Source: Ceratodon purpureus
Lineage: Eukaryota; Streptophyta; Bryopsida; Pseudoditrichales; Ditrichaceae
Direction of reading: 5' to 3'
Assembly (NCBI GenBank): GCA_014871385.1
Contig: CM026428.1
Location: forward strand, 8,394,798-8,458,797
DNA: 64,000 bases
Numbering within the stretch: position 1 is the first letter of the stretch; each line of letters begins with the position of its first letter. Below, one piece after another: positions 37,521 through 49,883 of the stretch. A program made the position numbers and the translations under genes. The notes beneath the pieces are model-generated. The model did no database searches, was not told where the DNA came from, and worked only from the letters and a program-made list of their open reading frames with translations.

Positions 37521-40500
37521 GAACTCAAACACAGGATGAGTTACCGGCACCATCTTGTCCTACTGAATTGACGACTGCAGTAGAGAGTGAATTGGTCCAC
37601 CGGAAACAGCATAAGGTCAACTCTATAGGCGTCATCAACAGCCTCAGAATTCTCCCCAAGGAGAAGTCACGTATTCTTGTTCCCATGTGTAGAATGCAGT
37701 TAATGGCCAAAGTGAGGCCTGTTGGAGAAATGGGAGTCCAACATTTGGAGCGCGAGTTTGTCAAGGGATATAGGGATGGAGACCAGGTTATGTACATTTC
37801 CTTGTACAACCACGAAGAGAAGTCAGCCGATGTCACTGAGGAGATCAAGGCCGACTAGAGCCCGTGTTGGCAAAAAGCGAATGATGATTTCAAATCGGAG
37901 ATTCAAGTCGATTCCACCTGGAAGCAATTCTCTGGAAAGATGTTCTACGTCTAGGAAGGTAATCATCGCCTTGCCGCATGGTTAAGGCATATCGACACTC
38001 ACCATACCGAGGATCGAGCGTGGCATATCTCCGTGCATTGCATCGTTCTTGACCAACGAGGTCATGTGGGAAACCTTCTTCATGCTATGCACGATATCAA
38101 CTGGTAAGAGTTTCATCTCTTCTTTTCGTCAACTCCGCGCATATTACCTGCTTCCATTTAGACCATTTGCATTTCTTTTAATACAATCTCTGTTTTTAGG
38201 TCTACAGAGAATGATCACGTCAAGAGTAATCTCCCGGGAAAACTATTTCGAATTTGCGCTTTTGGGGTGATGAAATTGGAGGAATTTAAGGACCTACTCC
38301 ATCCAGAGGAATACCAGATATGTTTAAATCAGAAACCGTCTACTCCATCGTGGTTTACTTTGCCAACCAGAGTCTTCATCGCCTTTCTTTACCGCGTAAG
38401 CACTTGGTTATTTATATTCTACATTTCCTTTAATCTTTTTTAATCTTTTGTTGTAAGTAACTACACTGTGACCCTGTTTTAGAGCGAGAAATTGCGGTGG
38501 CATCAGACGAAGCTGCCAGAATCTACAAGGAGAAAACACCGGCTGACGAACAAACTCCGTCTCGTGTTTGGGACGCCATGACAGCGGCTTCGAACAACAT
38601 GGTCGACACCATTAAGAAGAAGGACTTCACCAAGCTATTGGCCATTGCCAATCCCAAGAATGGAGATGACTTCCTTGCCGTGGTAAGATTTTAATCACTT
38701 GCTTATTAGTCAATTCATAAGTATTGCATTCTCAACGAATTCATCTAATTCTGTATGTGTTGTTCTGTTCCCAGATCAATCGGCATTACAGTGACGTCAA
38801 TAAACCGAAGATGACTGTGGACAAGCTTCAAAAGATTGTCCCTGCAGCTATGGATGCCAAAGTCAAAGCTCGTTGGCTGAGGTGGTGGAACTCTTCACCT
38901 CGTTCCCGGCTTTCTTACAGATTTCTGCCCCCAGAATTTAAAGAGGCAGACCTCGACCATTGGTTGAACAAGGCAACATTTTGGGCTGCGGTATAGTACC
39001 TTCAAACTTTATCGTGAGTGATGTAAATTTATAATTTCTTGCTTATTTTTCTGAATCTTAACTACCTTACTTTGATGTTGCAGCTGGAGGAATCGGTCAC
39101 CTGTGAGTTTGAAGACATCTCTAAGGCTGAGAACTTTGTCATCAAGTGGAAGTCTTTCCCGGGTATCCTGCGACCCAACGCATATGTAGAGAGTTGGCGT
39201 ATTCTCTTATGGGAGAAGGCATTCCCCACATTCCTCAGTTTCCGCGTAGATAAGCCTTTTGAAAAGCAGTCGAATTTTTCCAAATTCCTGGGGGCTGCAG
39301 ACGCGGTGAAGCGTGTGACATACCGGTATGACATTTAGAATGACCGTTTGTATTCCAATTACATCTTCCATTCATTGAGTTTCACGTGTAGAATTCTGAT
39401 CTATTTCGGTTGAACTTGGTTAGGTACTTCAAGAGAGAGCTGCTTTCAAAAGGTGTCATTCAACAAGAGAAGCTCCCGAAGTACTTTGCTGCGTGGATTC
39501 AAAAGGGTTCTGACCAGTGTATCTATACTCCTCAATAGTTGAAGAGGTTCAATACCCAGCACCTTCAAGCCGGTTGTTGGTATCTTGATTGCATTCGTGG
39601 TTTTGTTATCGAGTCCGAAGCGGAGCTGAAATCTGAGCTTGATGGAGGATCGTCGGCTGTTGAGGATTCTGCAGACGGTTCAGATGAGGCCGAAGGCCTG
39701 CAGGATCAGTCATCTGCACTTCCACCAAAGTGAGGGAGAGGGTGGCGACTGCGACCACTGGGTTCGAAGTCCCAGGCCTCACAGGATACTGGTGCGGAGT
39801 CTTCCGCACCAGGGAAGGAGACACCCATCGCTTCTCCAACCGCAGACGTCCCAATACCAACTTCGACCACTACGAATGCGCCTTCATCCATTAGTGCTTC
39901 TGAGATCACCAGAAGTCTCATTGAGCAGAGGAAGGCCAAACTCTATCCTCAATCAACTTCTTCCGCTAGAGCTTCGATTACCACACACGTTTCCATCTTC
40001 AACTCCTCTGTGGATTCGATGTTGCGGCGAAATAAGAGATTGGAGACAACAGGAGGCCACCCAGATTGGATCATGACTCAAGACTTCATTCGCAAGGTAT
40101 GTTCCGATATTTTGACATTTCTTGGATACATCCACCTCTACTCGTTTTATGCTTTCTAACTCTGCTTTCTTGTTTTCTCAAGTTCGGAGCAGGCCGCCAA
40201 AACAAAGTTCCGGACCGGTGCAAACAAGAGAACCATCTGGGAGTCAACTTGATCATTGCCGACATCCCTGAGGATCTTCCAGTCCCTTCCGTTTTCGATC
40301 CCCCCACGAGTATTCCGCCTTGGAACTCTCGCTACAAGGATTATGTGTACGACATCTTCCATTTTGCAGATCAATACTTGCAGACAGATGGTGCCCTCTG
40401 CCTCATCTACAACAGTGATCAGAAGCTGGCTCAGAATATCGAGGAAGAAGCTGAGGGTGGTGACTTCGTGCTTTACAAGGACTGGTGGGGCGTCAATGTT

Positions 40501-41516
40501 CTCGGCCTGACTTCTCCTACAAACCCCGAGAACTTGGTAAAACCATCAGAACATTTCCTTCTCTTTACTTAGTGATAACCCTTCGGCTGAATTTTACTCA
40601 CTAGTTTTGCTTGACTGCAGACTATGCGGTTCTCGATTCGCGTCTACGTTCGTAGTGGCAGTAACTTCTCCTTCCAGACGAAGAAATCCCAGTTGATACA
40701 TAGGGTCCTCAACATTACCGAGAGTGATGCCATTTTCAACTGGACCGATTCGGAGTCGCAACAATTGAATGGGGACGTTCAGTGGAGAGGACCAAGGGAG
40801 AAAACCCATGAGATGATGCAGAGCATGATTGGAGAGCTTTCGAAGCCCGGCGACATAGTCCTCGACTGGAATGCAGGGACAAGTAAGTGTTCATACATAT
40901 CTCTGCTTTATTATTCCTCTCATTTTTTCCACTGTTTCTCATTTCTTTATTACTCTCCAGGTTTCAGGGGCCTCCATCAAGGCTTGCCAGGCTATTGGTC
41001 GTCACATTCTAGCTTTTGAGGATGACGAAGCCATATTCAACGCCCTTCTCAAACCGTACATGGCTAGACCATCCGCCATGGGCCCTCCTAAACATCCTAG
41101 GCCGGCAGCAGCAAACGAAGCACCTCCAAAGAGAGCAAGACCTGATAAGTGGTGTAAGTCTTCTATTCTTTGTTCAAATTATCCAAGCACTGCTTCTCTT
41201 TGCACCTCTACGTACTCAATCTAACCACAATCGGTTTTCTATTGTAGAGTAGTCTTTAGCAACACGGCCACGTGGGCCAAGAGCAGTGTCCACTCCATCG
41301 TGGCGTCTTCATTCCAGCCCGATTCAGCCTTTTATACTTCCGGACTACGCAGAGGGCTTAGCACAGGCGTTTCAATCTGGAGCCCTTACATATGTTCCTA
41401 GTCGGCCAACTACTTTTGATCCCTGGGCCTTTCTATTCGTCGATGAAGAGGCTGTAGAAGGAGATTTAGAGTCATCTAGTTCTGAGAGTGGAAGTAGCAA
41501 TTGTAGCATGTTGTGA
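37521..41516 (+). pseudogene. ParB-like plus beta-class DNA methylase-like protein, multi-exon
   Basis: Exons joined by short GT-AG introns give one long protein. The first exon has PKEKSRILVPMCRMQL, then EGNHRLAAWLRHI, the GNHRL box of ParB-like nuclease folds. Middle exons (38208-38396, about 38482-38681, 38775-38990, 39084-39327, 39424-40096) are helical and charged and carry no known domain. Exon 40184-40537 has HLGVNLIIADIPEDLP, at the place of the methylase DPPY/DPPW motif IV, then a Rossmann-like strand and helix. Exons 40621-41150 carry WRGPREKTHEMMQSMI, KPGDIVLDWNAGT (motif I, SAM binding) and ACQAIGRHILAFEDD. Motif IV before motif I is the beta-class N6A/N4C order. The tail is Ser-rich. 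In-frame stops: TAG at 37856, 37952 and 39536, TGA at 39731. DIPE in place of DPPY makes present catalysis doubtful. Confidence 0.65.
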
Positions 41517-41796
41517 GTTTGAAGGAGGCTTCGGTCTTTCATTGTTTTCATCTGATTCGATTTGATTTAATTGGAGTTGATTGCGTAATCCTTCGTCTAC
41601 TCTACTCCAAACACCCTAAAGTAGTTATGATTCTCATTTCTAATTTGTCTCCGTGTATGTAAAGGATGAAATGTCACAACTGTAATGCTCAAAATATAAC
41701 ATGAAGAATGAAATGTTACAAAAGAAATGCTCAAAATTTATATTGCACTGTAATTTCTCTCTTAACCATTAAAAATCTCACATTTCCATAGCCATG

Positions 41797-42360
41797 TTAC
41801 CTATTCTTGGGAGAGATCCAGATACCATCTCTTGGAGAAATTTTCTCTCCTTCCGGCACATCCAAGACCTCATTCCCATTGGCCCATAGCAATGTCCTCA
41901 ACTGATCTGACTCAACGCAACTAAGTTCTCCAAGAGACGCTGTCTCTAACCTCTCGTTGTAAATTGGATTTGCAAGTTTCCAAGAACTCCTAAAAACACT
42001 CCAGTTCATGTTGAACCAATTAACTTTGTATTCGTCCTTCGGACTCCAATGGCGACCCTCGTACGAAAAGTAATCCCACCTCGCTAGCCGAAGGCATGCG
42101 TATTCAGGACTGTTGTCAATCTCACGGTTCCACTTCTTCGACACAGCACGAGCGTTCTCGACTTCTTCAAACGTAATTACAGTAGGAGGAGTCCAACCCT
42201 GCGTTGCACTACTACCTATATGATCCCAGGGGTTAGGCCCATCCGCCATCCGCTTAAGCAAATCCTGTAATTTCGTTTCACAGGCAACAACCTCAAATGA
42301 ATCGCCCATACCATCAAACAACTCCCTAGCAAGTACAAGCTTAAATTCTACATAAATCAT
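41797..42360 (-). CDS. Uncharacterised Trp-rich ORF at the right end of the element
   Basis: A complete 187-residue minus-strand ORF starts MIYVEFKLVLARELFDGMGD. It is acidic and unusually rich in tryptophan (RLARWDYFSYEGRHWSPKDE, NWFNMNWSVFRSSWKLANP) and ends DGIWISPKNR. It has no signal peptide, membrane segment or known motif. It converges with the methylase-like gene (280 bp between stops) and is the last gene before the right inverted end. No stop or frameshift interrupts it, unlike most genes nearby, which suggests it is real or recently active. Confidence 0.5.
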   Translation of the reverse strand: MIYVEFKLVLARELFDGMGDSFEVVACETKLQDLLKRMADGPNPWDHIGSSATQGWTPPTVITFEEVENARAVSKKWNREIDNSPEYACLRLARWDYFSYEGRHWSPKDEYKVNWFNMNWSVFRSSWKLANPIYNERLETASLGELSCVESDQLRTLLWANGNEVLDVPEGEKISPRDGIWISPKNR

Positions 42361-42955
42361 TGAGCTAATACAACTTCAAGGACGTCTGCTAAGGTTTATA
42401 TAGATCGTTGCTTGACACTTAAGCTAGAAATGGTCTTAGCTAAAGACGAAGAATTCTTCGACCGAGACAAGCAGCTTGACTTGGTATATATCTTGGTTTC
42501 AGCAACTCCATTATTGTACACGAACTCTGAAATATGCCACGAACTTTTAGGACCACTTCTTTTTGCTGGTTTCGAGTTTTCTTATTCCTAGAATTATCTA
42601 TATTATCGATTCAATATTTTATGTTCTTATCTAAAAACATAGTGCTGGAATACTCGTAATTTCATCCAAGAAGGACCCAACTCTCAAGGATTTTATGCAT
42701 GACGTCATCATGACATCAGCCCTAATTTGTATCTTAGTAAACTAACGTAAGAAATTCTTACCAGAGATAACCACGGAATTATACTCTTTTACTAAAATAA
42801 GTAACAAAATCATGCCTTATTTTAGTAACTTCCCACGGTTATAGGGTCTACTTTGCTTTTGAAGCTTTGGCTAATCCTCAATTCTGTGCTCTCCATTCTG
42901 TGCTCACCGCTCTTTGCTCTCTGCTCTCCGCTCTCCGCTCACATACGAACTTTCC

Positions 42956-43600
42956 TCGGCAGCTATTATACTGTTGTGCAATGTCTCATTTGCAATCCTT
43001 GCAAGTGGTTATGGCATTTAGTTCAGGAGTGGAACTCAATTTAAGGTCGACAGCCCTAAAATCGCCACCCCCATTAGAAGGAATAGTAGTTCTTGGCCCA
43101 AAACCGCTCTCACAGAGCCTTAATTTCGAAATTTCAGGAGTTGTCAGCAAAAATTAATTGTGCAAGGGATGTTTTAATGGCTTAGGGGGCGCCGTTATGG
43201 GTCACTACTAATTCCGAATTCCATGCTATGTGATATTTTAAAAAGTGTACATGGTGGAGCAAACATGGGGCGATATATTTATCACATTTGTCAATGTTAG
43301 CATGGCAACTCAAAGTCAAAAGCAATGCATTCAGATCACAGCCGCCTCACGAGATATCATTCCATTCATGGCCATTTCAAAATCCATATTTGTCAAAAAT
43401 ACAAATCATATGTGGCACACAACTCTATTCTCCCAAACATATTTAGGAGACAACTGGGGGTGAAATGTTCTGTGCCTTGCTTCGAGCTCACAGGTGAGAA
43501 GAGTGATAGGAGAGAGAATTAGAGTTAGGATTGCATCCAAGCTGCGAATTTGAGATTATTGTGATTTCAGCTCATTTACTCCAACAGCATGCTTCAGAAC
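42956..43600. other. Spacer between elements, no gene seen
   Basis: Short ORFs only (for example 43245-43463), none with recognisable motifs. Confidence 0.5.
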
Positions 43601-43629
43601 TCATTACTAAGTGATAAATTGTACATGTA

Positions 43630-46430
43630 TTTTGCAGGTGCGAGCATCAACCAGGATTATATTTGCCGTGGACTTGGGGGGTGATGAAGAATTCAACTAC
43701 TCAAACGAAGAAGACCACCGGGATTCTGAAGATGGTGCTGATAGTAGACAGGAGCGGCAGTCCAGTAGCGGTGATGAGGAGGTCGGGCGTCCAGAGACCC
43801 AGCCGGAGGACTATACGCCTTTGAAGCTGGCTCAGCGCCGGAGGAGCCGGCCAAGATACAGTGGGCAACGGGGGCAACGTTGCAGCGAAGTGCACGTTGC
43901 AGCTACAATCGACTCAAACAGTCAACGTCACTGCTCCAGCCGATTGCAGGGAATCGGGAATGCGGCTCACTGGCAGCGCGGTGGCAGTGTGGCCAACGTT
44001 GCTGGCATTAATCTCTTCACTAATTGGGTTGCTGGTCATGCACAGTTGAGGCCCTCCCGGAACTTGCACGAACGCCACCGAATTCTCAACAGCGCAGCTC
44101 CCCCCACGTCCCACGAGTTAGAAGACAGAGAATTCAAAAAAACGGTAATTGGAGTGACGAGCAACTGCATAAGGCATTGGCAGCTGTGGACGACGGGGAC
44201 AGCATGAAGAAGGCAGCAAGAGACCAATGGCATACCTTACACTACATTTCGTGGCTGGTGCCACGGAAAAACTCGGAGTCGAAAGAGAGGAGTGAAGGCA
44301 GTGCTTACCCGGGAGGAGGAGTCTCCGATTGTTGACTTTTTGATCTGAATGTGCGACCGGGGATATGGACTATCCCCTAGCGCGTTGAGAATGAAGGTTT
44401 ATGAGATAACGAAGAATAGGTGGACACCCTTCAAGGATGGAATTCCGGGTGGCGGGTGGATGCGTTGGTTCAAGCGCCGCCACCCTGAATTGACAATCAG
44501 AGCTTCCCAAGGACTTGAGAGCGCCGGTGCGAAAGCTTTGTGCCCGGAAAACGTCAAATCACTCTACGACAATTTGGAGGAGCTCTGCAACTTACACCAT
44601 TATCCGCTCGAGCGCATCTGGAACTGTGATGAGTCCGGCGCCTATGTAGGTAATGTGCACTCTTACACAGAATGCAAGGTTCATTCTAACATGCTAGAGA
44701 GTACGCACTTGTTACAAAAGATTGTACTTGATCGAGTTAGCTACGTACCTGCAGCAAGCTACAGCAGCCGCACATCCCTAGATAGTTGGAGAACGAGTTC
44801 ATGAGCTGAAAACACCGAAGATTACAGTATCAGGAGCTCTGCTCAGATTCTCGTTCTACTGGTATCAAGAGCTCATCATGAACTGTTTTACTGCTATCTA
44901 ACTTGGGGCTCCCGTACTTCGAAGCATCTGTGAACATTGAAAGAGAAATGGAATTTGATATGGTTGAAGTTCACGACGATGCTTTGGCATTTCAGTTTCA
45001 TTAACCGACCAGGAGCTCTGCTTTCATTTAAGAATGCTATTATCTTGGGACTGGATAAGAAACTTACCTGATCATCATGGCTGCAGGGAAGAATCGAGGC
45101 GGAATGGTTATCGCACGCACAGGAGCTCGCCGCGTTCAAAGCATCGTCCCTAATCAGAGGGAATGGTTATCAGTCTTAGCTTGCGTAAATGCTGCAGACA
45201 AGGCGATATCAGACGTAACTACATTCAACTGTGTGAATCCGACGCAACCATTGCAATGCAACAAAGAGCCTGGATGACCACATACCTTTCCCTGCGTGGA
45301 TCTCCCATTTTATTGCATCTTTCCAACAAACGTATGGCATTTCTTCCACGCAGCGACACCTGCTCATCCTAGATGGTCACAACAGCCATTGCTCGTTAGA
45401 AGTTGTAAGGGCAGCAAAGAATGTAGGACTTGGCCTCCTTACTTTACCATCTCACACCTCACATGTTTTGCAGCAGCTGGATATAGCCGTGTTTAAGCCA
45501 TTTAAACAATTCTTTCAGGAGTACCGTGACTTCTGGATGTCTTGCAATGTGAATCAGTCTGCAGGGAAGGAAACGCTGGCCCATTGGGTATCTCTGTCTC
45601 ACCGAAAGGCCGTGTCCGAATCAAACATACAAGCCGGGTTTAAGGGAGCAGGTATCTACCCTCTTAATCGTCATGCAATTGATCGTTATCTTGCCCCTTC
45701 AGAAACATTTGGAGTTGACGAAGGACGGGAAAGTCACCAATCAAACCTGCAACGTGACGCCGGCAGCACACAACGCGATGAGGAGAGAACCGGATTTACC
45801 GAACTGCTACAACCGGAAGTAGAGGAGGGGGGCACTGAGGCCGACGTTGAAGAGGAGGAGGTTACGAGGGGGGAACCTGGAGGAGATGAACATCGCGATC
45901 TGGAGGCGGACCTGCAGCGTTCCCCCGACAGTGAAACATCTCATTTTTTCGTAACCATTGATCAGTCTGACCCGGGAGACTCTGAAATCGGTGGCCTCGA
46001 CCCCGACGTGACAGAGCCGGACTCCATAACTCGGTTTCTCCAGCTTCCCACTTTCATGCTGAGAGCTACCTTTAGACAAAGAGACCCAATAGTCGACTTT
46101 ACGACGTCCATCATTCTCACCTTAGACGTCTACCAGGAAGCAAGAGGTAGAAAAATGGGCGTTAGAAGAAGGCGAGAGGAGGCAGAGGTAGAAAAAAACA
46201 GACATCGGATAGAGAGAGAGGATTCAAGAAAAAGAAAGGCCGCCGAGAGAGAAGAAAACAATGCTCGAAGAGCCGCCGAGAAAGAAGAGACTAATCGTTT
46301 GAAGGAACAGCGTCCAGCCGAGAAGGCCGCAGCGCAAGCTGCAAAAGCGGCAGAGAAGGAGGCCGCTACCCAAGCGAAGGCAGCGAGGGCTTTTGAAGCC
46401 CCCATAGCGAAGGCCGAGCGCGTGCAGTAA
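43630..46430 (+). pseudogene. Pogo/Tigger-type (DDE_1) transposase relic
   Basis: Plus-strand blocks spell a degraded pogo-family transposase. An acidic N-terminal part is followed by an HTH start (NWSDEQLHKALAAVDDGD, in a second frame). After it come REEESPIVDFLI, a TGA at 44346-44348, and MCDRGYGLSPSALRMKVYEI, GWMRWFKRRHPELTIRASQG and RIWNCDESGAYVG, with the first catalytic Asp. Then follow ARTGARRVQSIVPNQREWLS, the LDGHNSH/LPSHTSHVLQQLD block (about 45350-45480, in another frame) and FKPFKQFFQEYRDFW, SNIQAGFKGAGIYPLNR. The C-terminus is Glu/Arg/Ala-rich. Several frame changes and the stop show it is inactive. CENP-B-like HTH plus DDE_1 order supports pogo. Element ends were not identified. 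Confidence 0.75.
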
Positions 46431-46449
46431 CTCTGGGGCGCGGGGGTCG

Positions 46450-46985
46450 GTCAGGCAACGGAGCGCGTCGGAGAGCGTCGAAGAGCGTCCCCGGGCGTCG
46501 GAGAGCGTCGGAGGGCATCAAAGAGACAAAGAAGCGATTGGCGCAGAGGCGCCCGGCGTCTTCCATTTCCACCCTCCTCCCCCGCAATTTGCAGGGTACG
46601 TGCAGCCAGTGCGCCCAAATGCTTTCTCACACCCTGCAGGTGCAGTACAAGTTCCACCGCACTTCTTCTATTAGTCTTCCTCCACCCTTCCCCCTCTATC
46701 GCAATTTGATGCCCACCCATACTCTACGATGCCCACTGCACAATTTTCACAAGTACAATTCCCTATATCCGGAATGCCTCAACACCCGTGGTCGACATTC
46801 TCACAAGTCGAAGGGAGGGAGGCACATCTCTGAAACGCTCAAGACAAGAGACTCAGCTTATAGATGACCGTTGCGAACAACGTCATCAAACTCGCGTGGC
46901 ATCACACATACAGGCTGGCGCGCGGGTGCAATTACAAATGCATGCGGGTGCGAATACAAATGCGCGCGGGAAGCTAAACCTAGGG
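46450..46985. repeat. Short GC-rich tandem repeats after the pogo relic
   Basis: GAGAGCGTCGGAGAGCGTCG-type repeats lie at about 46455-46520. A unit of about 20 bp (GCGGGTGCGAATACAAATGC with variants) occurs three times at about 46920-46970. Both create open frames on several strands that are unlikely to be genes. Confidence 0.6.
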
Positions 46986-47039
46986 ACCGCAGGATGCATT
47001 TGGCGGGTTCGCAGGCGGTAATACTCCGTTCGCACAGAG

Positions 47040-47431
47040 AAAGAGTGTTCCAAAACACTTACTCGCAAGGTATCTGAGAAGTGTCAGCATTATCAGCAGG
47101 CGATGGAAAAATATGAGCACTCCCGGACGGTGCTTATCGCTGCGATGAGAGAATCTGCATCCCGCATTGGCGTAGAGGAAAACGTTCTAACAACAACATC
47201 ATCACGAATTGCGAGGCCCTCGTTAATTCATGGTACGAGGACGTGCAAGCCTCCCGCCACCGACTCGCTGAGTGGGAGTTTAAGAAAGAGCGACACGGTG
47301 TAATACGTGATCGACTTCGTGCGCAGCTACAAGAGGCAGAGGTACAGTACCGTACCACTTGTGAGACCAAAGACGCCGACCTTGCTCACCTACGCGCAGT
47401 TCTGGACCTTCTCGGAAGTGTGAAGGTGTGA
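47040..47431 (+). pseudogene. Coiled-coil ORF with a frameshift
   Basis: A plus-strand helical protein runs from about 47050 (KVSEKCQHYQQAMEKYEHSR) to about 47205. It shifts frame and continues NCEALVNSWYEDVQASRHRL, EWEFKKERHGVIRDRLRAQL and DLAHLRAVLDLLGSVKV to a stop at 47429-47431. Heptad-like hydrophobics and high charge suggest a coiled coil. It resembles in style, but not clearly in sequence, the coiled-coil tail of the third CACTA gene. It may be the end of a larger transposon gene whose 5' part lies in the repeats upstream. Confidence 0.4.
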
Positions 47432-48240
47432 GTTGTATCTTACATTCAGGGGTTCGAGATCGGACTCTAATCCTCCTGGATGGTGGGTGAAAGTACACTA
47501 GACCCATGTCACTTTTGGCAAAAACTTGCTGTACCAGTTGTACCCCAAAGTACTATATTCTGTCTTGAGTACTAATTCGCGGTCACCATTGGCCGTCAGA
47601 TGAAGGGATAAGGTTGATGGCCCGAGCATCGTCAGATCTCGCTCCGCCAATGGGAGGACGTCTGTATCACGTGGACTGACTGCCTGCCAGCATCGTGTGC
47701 GGGATCCATCGGGAAAGGGGACGGTGCCAAGTTGGCTGATTTGAATTAGGCTGCAGCATCCAATGTGAACAGCATTGTAATGTGGATCTTTTCTTGCGAC
47801 CAGGGATTGTGATGTGAAACTTTGTATCTTTTATTTTTTATGTGCCAAGAGCTATAGTTAAGTAGAATTTATGTCTCTTTTGGATGAATATTACATGAGA
47901 AGAGATACACTGTGGTGTCCTAATGTGATGACAATTTGTATGTAATTTGAATTTCAGTGTCCATATTGAACTTGTAGATTTTGTGTGTAGGATTTAGGGT
48001 ATTCCTTGTTCATCAATTATATGTAGGGTACATTTGTGATACAAGACATGGTATTGAGTACATTAATACTACGTATATTTGTCATGGTATGCATTAGGAG
48101 TTTCTTGTAGGCTCAGCAGTGCACACCTTGACATTTTACAAGCGAAAGAATTATAAATTCAAATACAATAAATTATCATGAACATTTTAAAGTTAACAAA
48201 TATCTCCTAACTAATTAAGTAGTTATTGAATCCTATATCT
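47432..48240. other. Spacer, no gene seen
   Basis: AT-rich non-coding sequence without recognisable features. Confidence 0.5.
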
Positions 48241-49383
48241 AAAAGTGAATTTTTATCATCTTAAATGATGCTTTATAAGTTTAGCGCTTTCTTCCTTTTA
48301 GTGCTTTCTTCTTTTTCATCTTTATTTATCTATTTATTTATTGATCATGTATTGTTAAATCTTTTTATAGGCATCCTATACCATCTTCCTAATTCTATCA
48401 TTTACTCATGGACGGAGAGTTCCTCATAATCTCATTTGTATTTTTGTTTTTGTTTTTTAATTTTTTTTATTGTTGGTTTTTTTTTTTAATCCAAGTTATA
48501 ATCTTCTGATTTTCGATATTAATTTTCTTCTTCTTCATCCATTCAATTTTTTTTATTTGACTATCTTTATTTATTTATTTATTTATTTGCCATTTCTTGT
48601 TCCATCTTTTTCTCTCTCAGGTTTACTATCTTCCTACATCTATCATTTACTCACCTTCTGAGTTCTCTAAAATTTCATTTGCAATTTATTTTTATTTTTA
48701 TTTTTATTTTTTCTTTATTGGTTTTTGCTTCATTTTTGCAAATGTGTCACTATTGATCTTCAATATTCATTATCTTCTTCTTCATCCATTCATTCATTTT
48801 TTTTTGGTACTGTCTTTATTTATCTATTTATTTCTTTGTCTTTCATTTTTCAATCTTTTTTTAGACATCCCATACCATCTTCCTACATCTATCATGTACT
48901 CACGTTCTGAGTTATCTTTAATTTCATTTTCATTTTTTTGTTTTTTTTTTGTTTGTTTTTTTTGTTTATTGGTTGATTTTTTTTCTTCTTCATCCTTTCG
49001 TTCATTATTATTTTTGGTACTATCTTTATTTATATATTTATTAACTTTTCCTTTATTGTTCAATCTTTTTCTAGACATCCTATACCATCGTCCTAGACAT
49101 CTATCACTTGACTCTTTTTCCCCTTCATGTTTTTTTATTTTGTCTTTTGTTTTTAATTTTTAATTTTTTTTTCTTTAAAATTTTAAATCAATCAATTGAT
49201 TCATTTTTATCTTCCCTCTTCTTCATCCATTCATTATATTTTATTTACACCTTCCTAAATTTGCCATTTTCGTACCTTGTGCATTATCCACTTCTCTTAT
49301 ATTCTCTTGTTTTACTTCTATTTTTATATTTTTTAATTCTAAAAAACTTTAATCTGCCTTGGATATTTTTCTCTTCCAATACC

Positions 49384-49385
<2 letters not shown>
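48240..49385. repeat. T-rich satellite, about four diverged units of 210-260 bp
   Basis: Blocks resembling CATCCTATACCATCTTCCTA followed by CATCTATCATTTACTCAC recur near 48370, 48620, 48870 and 49075. CTTCTTCATCCATTCATT recurs near 48525, 48775, 48985 and 49220. TTTATTTATT tracts lie between. The long ORFs here (for example 48597-49163) are Phe/Leu/Ser-rich by-products of T-rich DNA, not genes. Confidence 0.8.

Positions 49386-49387
<2 letters not shown>

Positions 49388-49432
<45 letters not shown>
49388..49432. repeat. (AT)n microsatellite
   Basis: An uninterrupted AT dinucleotide tract of about 22 units at the end of the T-rich satellite. Confidence 0.95.
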
Positions 49433-49438
<6 letters not shown>

Positions 49439-49883
49439 TTTTTAATCCGTCAATGTTCAATGGTTCTAGAATACTTTATCCATCTTCTTAGATCTAAGTT
49501 TTTTAAAATAAAAATAGCCCCGTCTGTACATGACCGATATCTTATGAGTGGAGATTAATGAGTTATTCATTTCAGCGCAGCGATACAAGGGGTCATTTCT
49601 AGTGGTAACCGGTGGTCACCAGTTGCTGCATTTGCTGTGAACTCAGGGAACCGGTGACCGCAAGTACCTTGGAGGGATGACTGGTGACCGCAGGTCGTCG
49701 TCTCGCACCTCACTTTGGCGGGGGGTTACTGATGCTGTGTTTTGAATCTCTTGTGTCCCGTGCGTTGCTCCGTCCGTTGTGGACGTCGTTAGGGAGGGTT
49801 TAATGTGAGCAACCTTTGCGGAGTGTGTTAGTTAGAGAGAGTGCTGGGTTTAGGGCAAGGAGGTGTGTTAAGGGGTATGAAGA

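Larger units (their letters stand above)
24859..42955. mobile_element. Putative 18-kb Mutator-like element with GAGCGG-type inverted ends and gene cargo (copy 1)
   Basis: The left end has GGACGTAGCTTGTACGTGAG followed by a GAGCGG/GAGAGC array (24874-24950). The right end, read on minus from about 42955, gives GGAAAGTTCGTATGTGAGCG followed by the same type of array (42889-42941). Inside both arrays, in inverted orientation, lies CCCTATAACCGTGG (about 25050 and 42835). Between them sits a Mutator-type transposase gene plus MPDU1-like, MutS2-like and methylase-like genes. A shorter element with the same ends at 52128-53685 has a 10-bp target duplication, which supports these being true termini. 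I found no convincing target duplication for this large copy, so the boundaries could also reflect two nested or recombined elements flanking the cargo. Confidence 0.55.

Noticed and set aside
48597..49163. Long Phe/Leu/Ser-rich ORF resembling a membrane protein
   Set aside because: It lies wholly in T-rich satellite units, so the open frame and hydrophobicity come from base composition.
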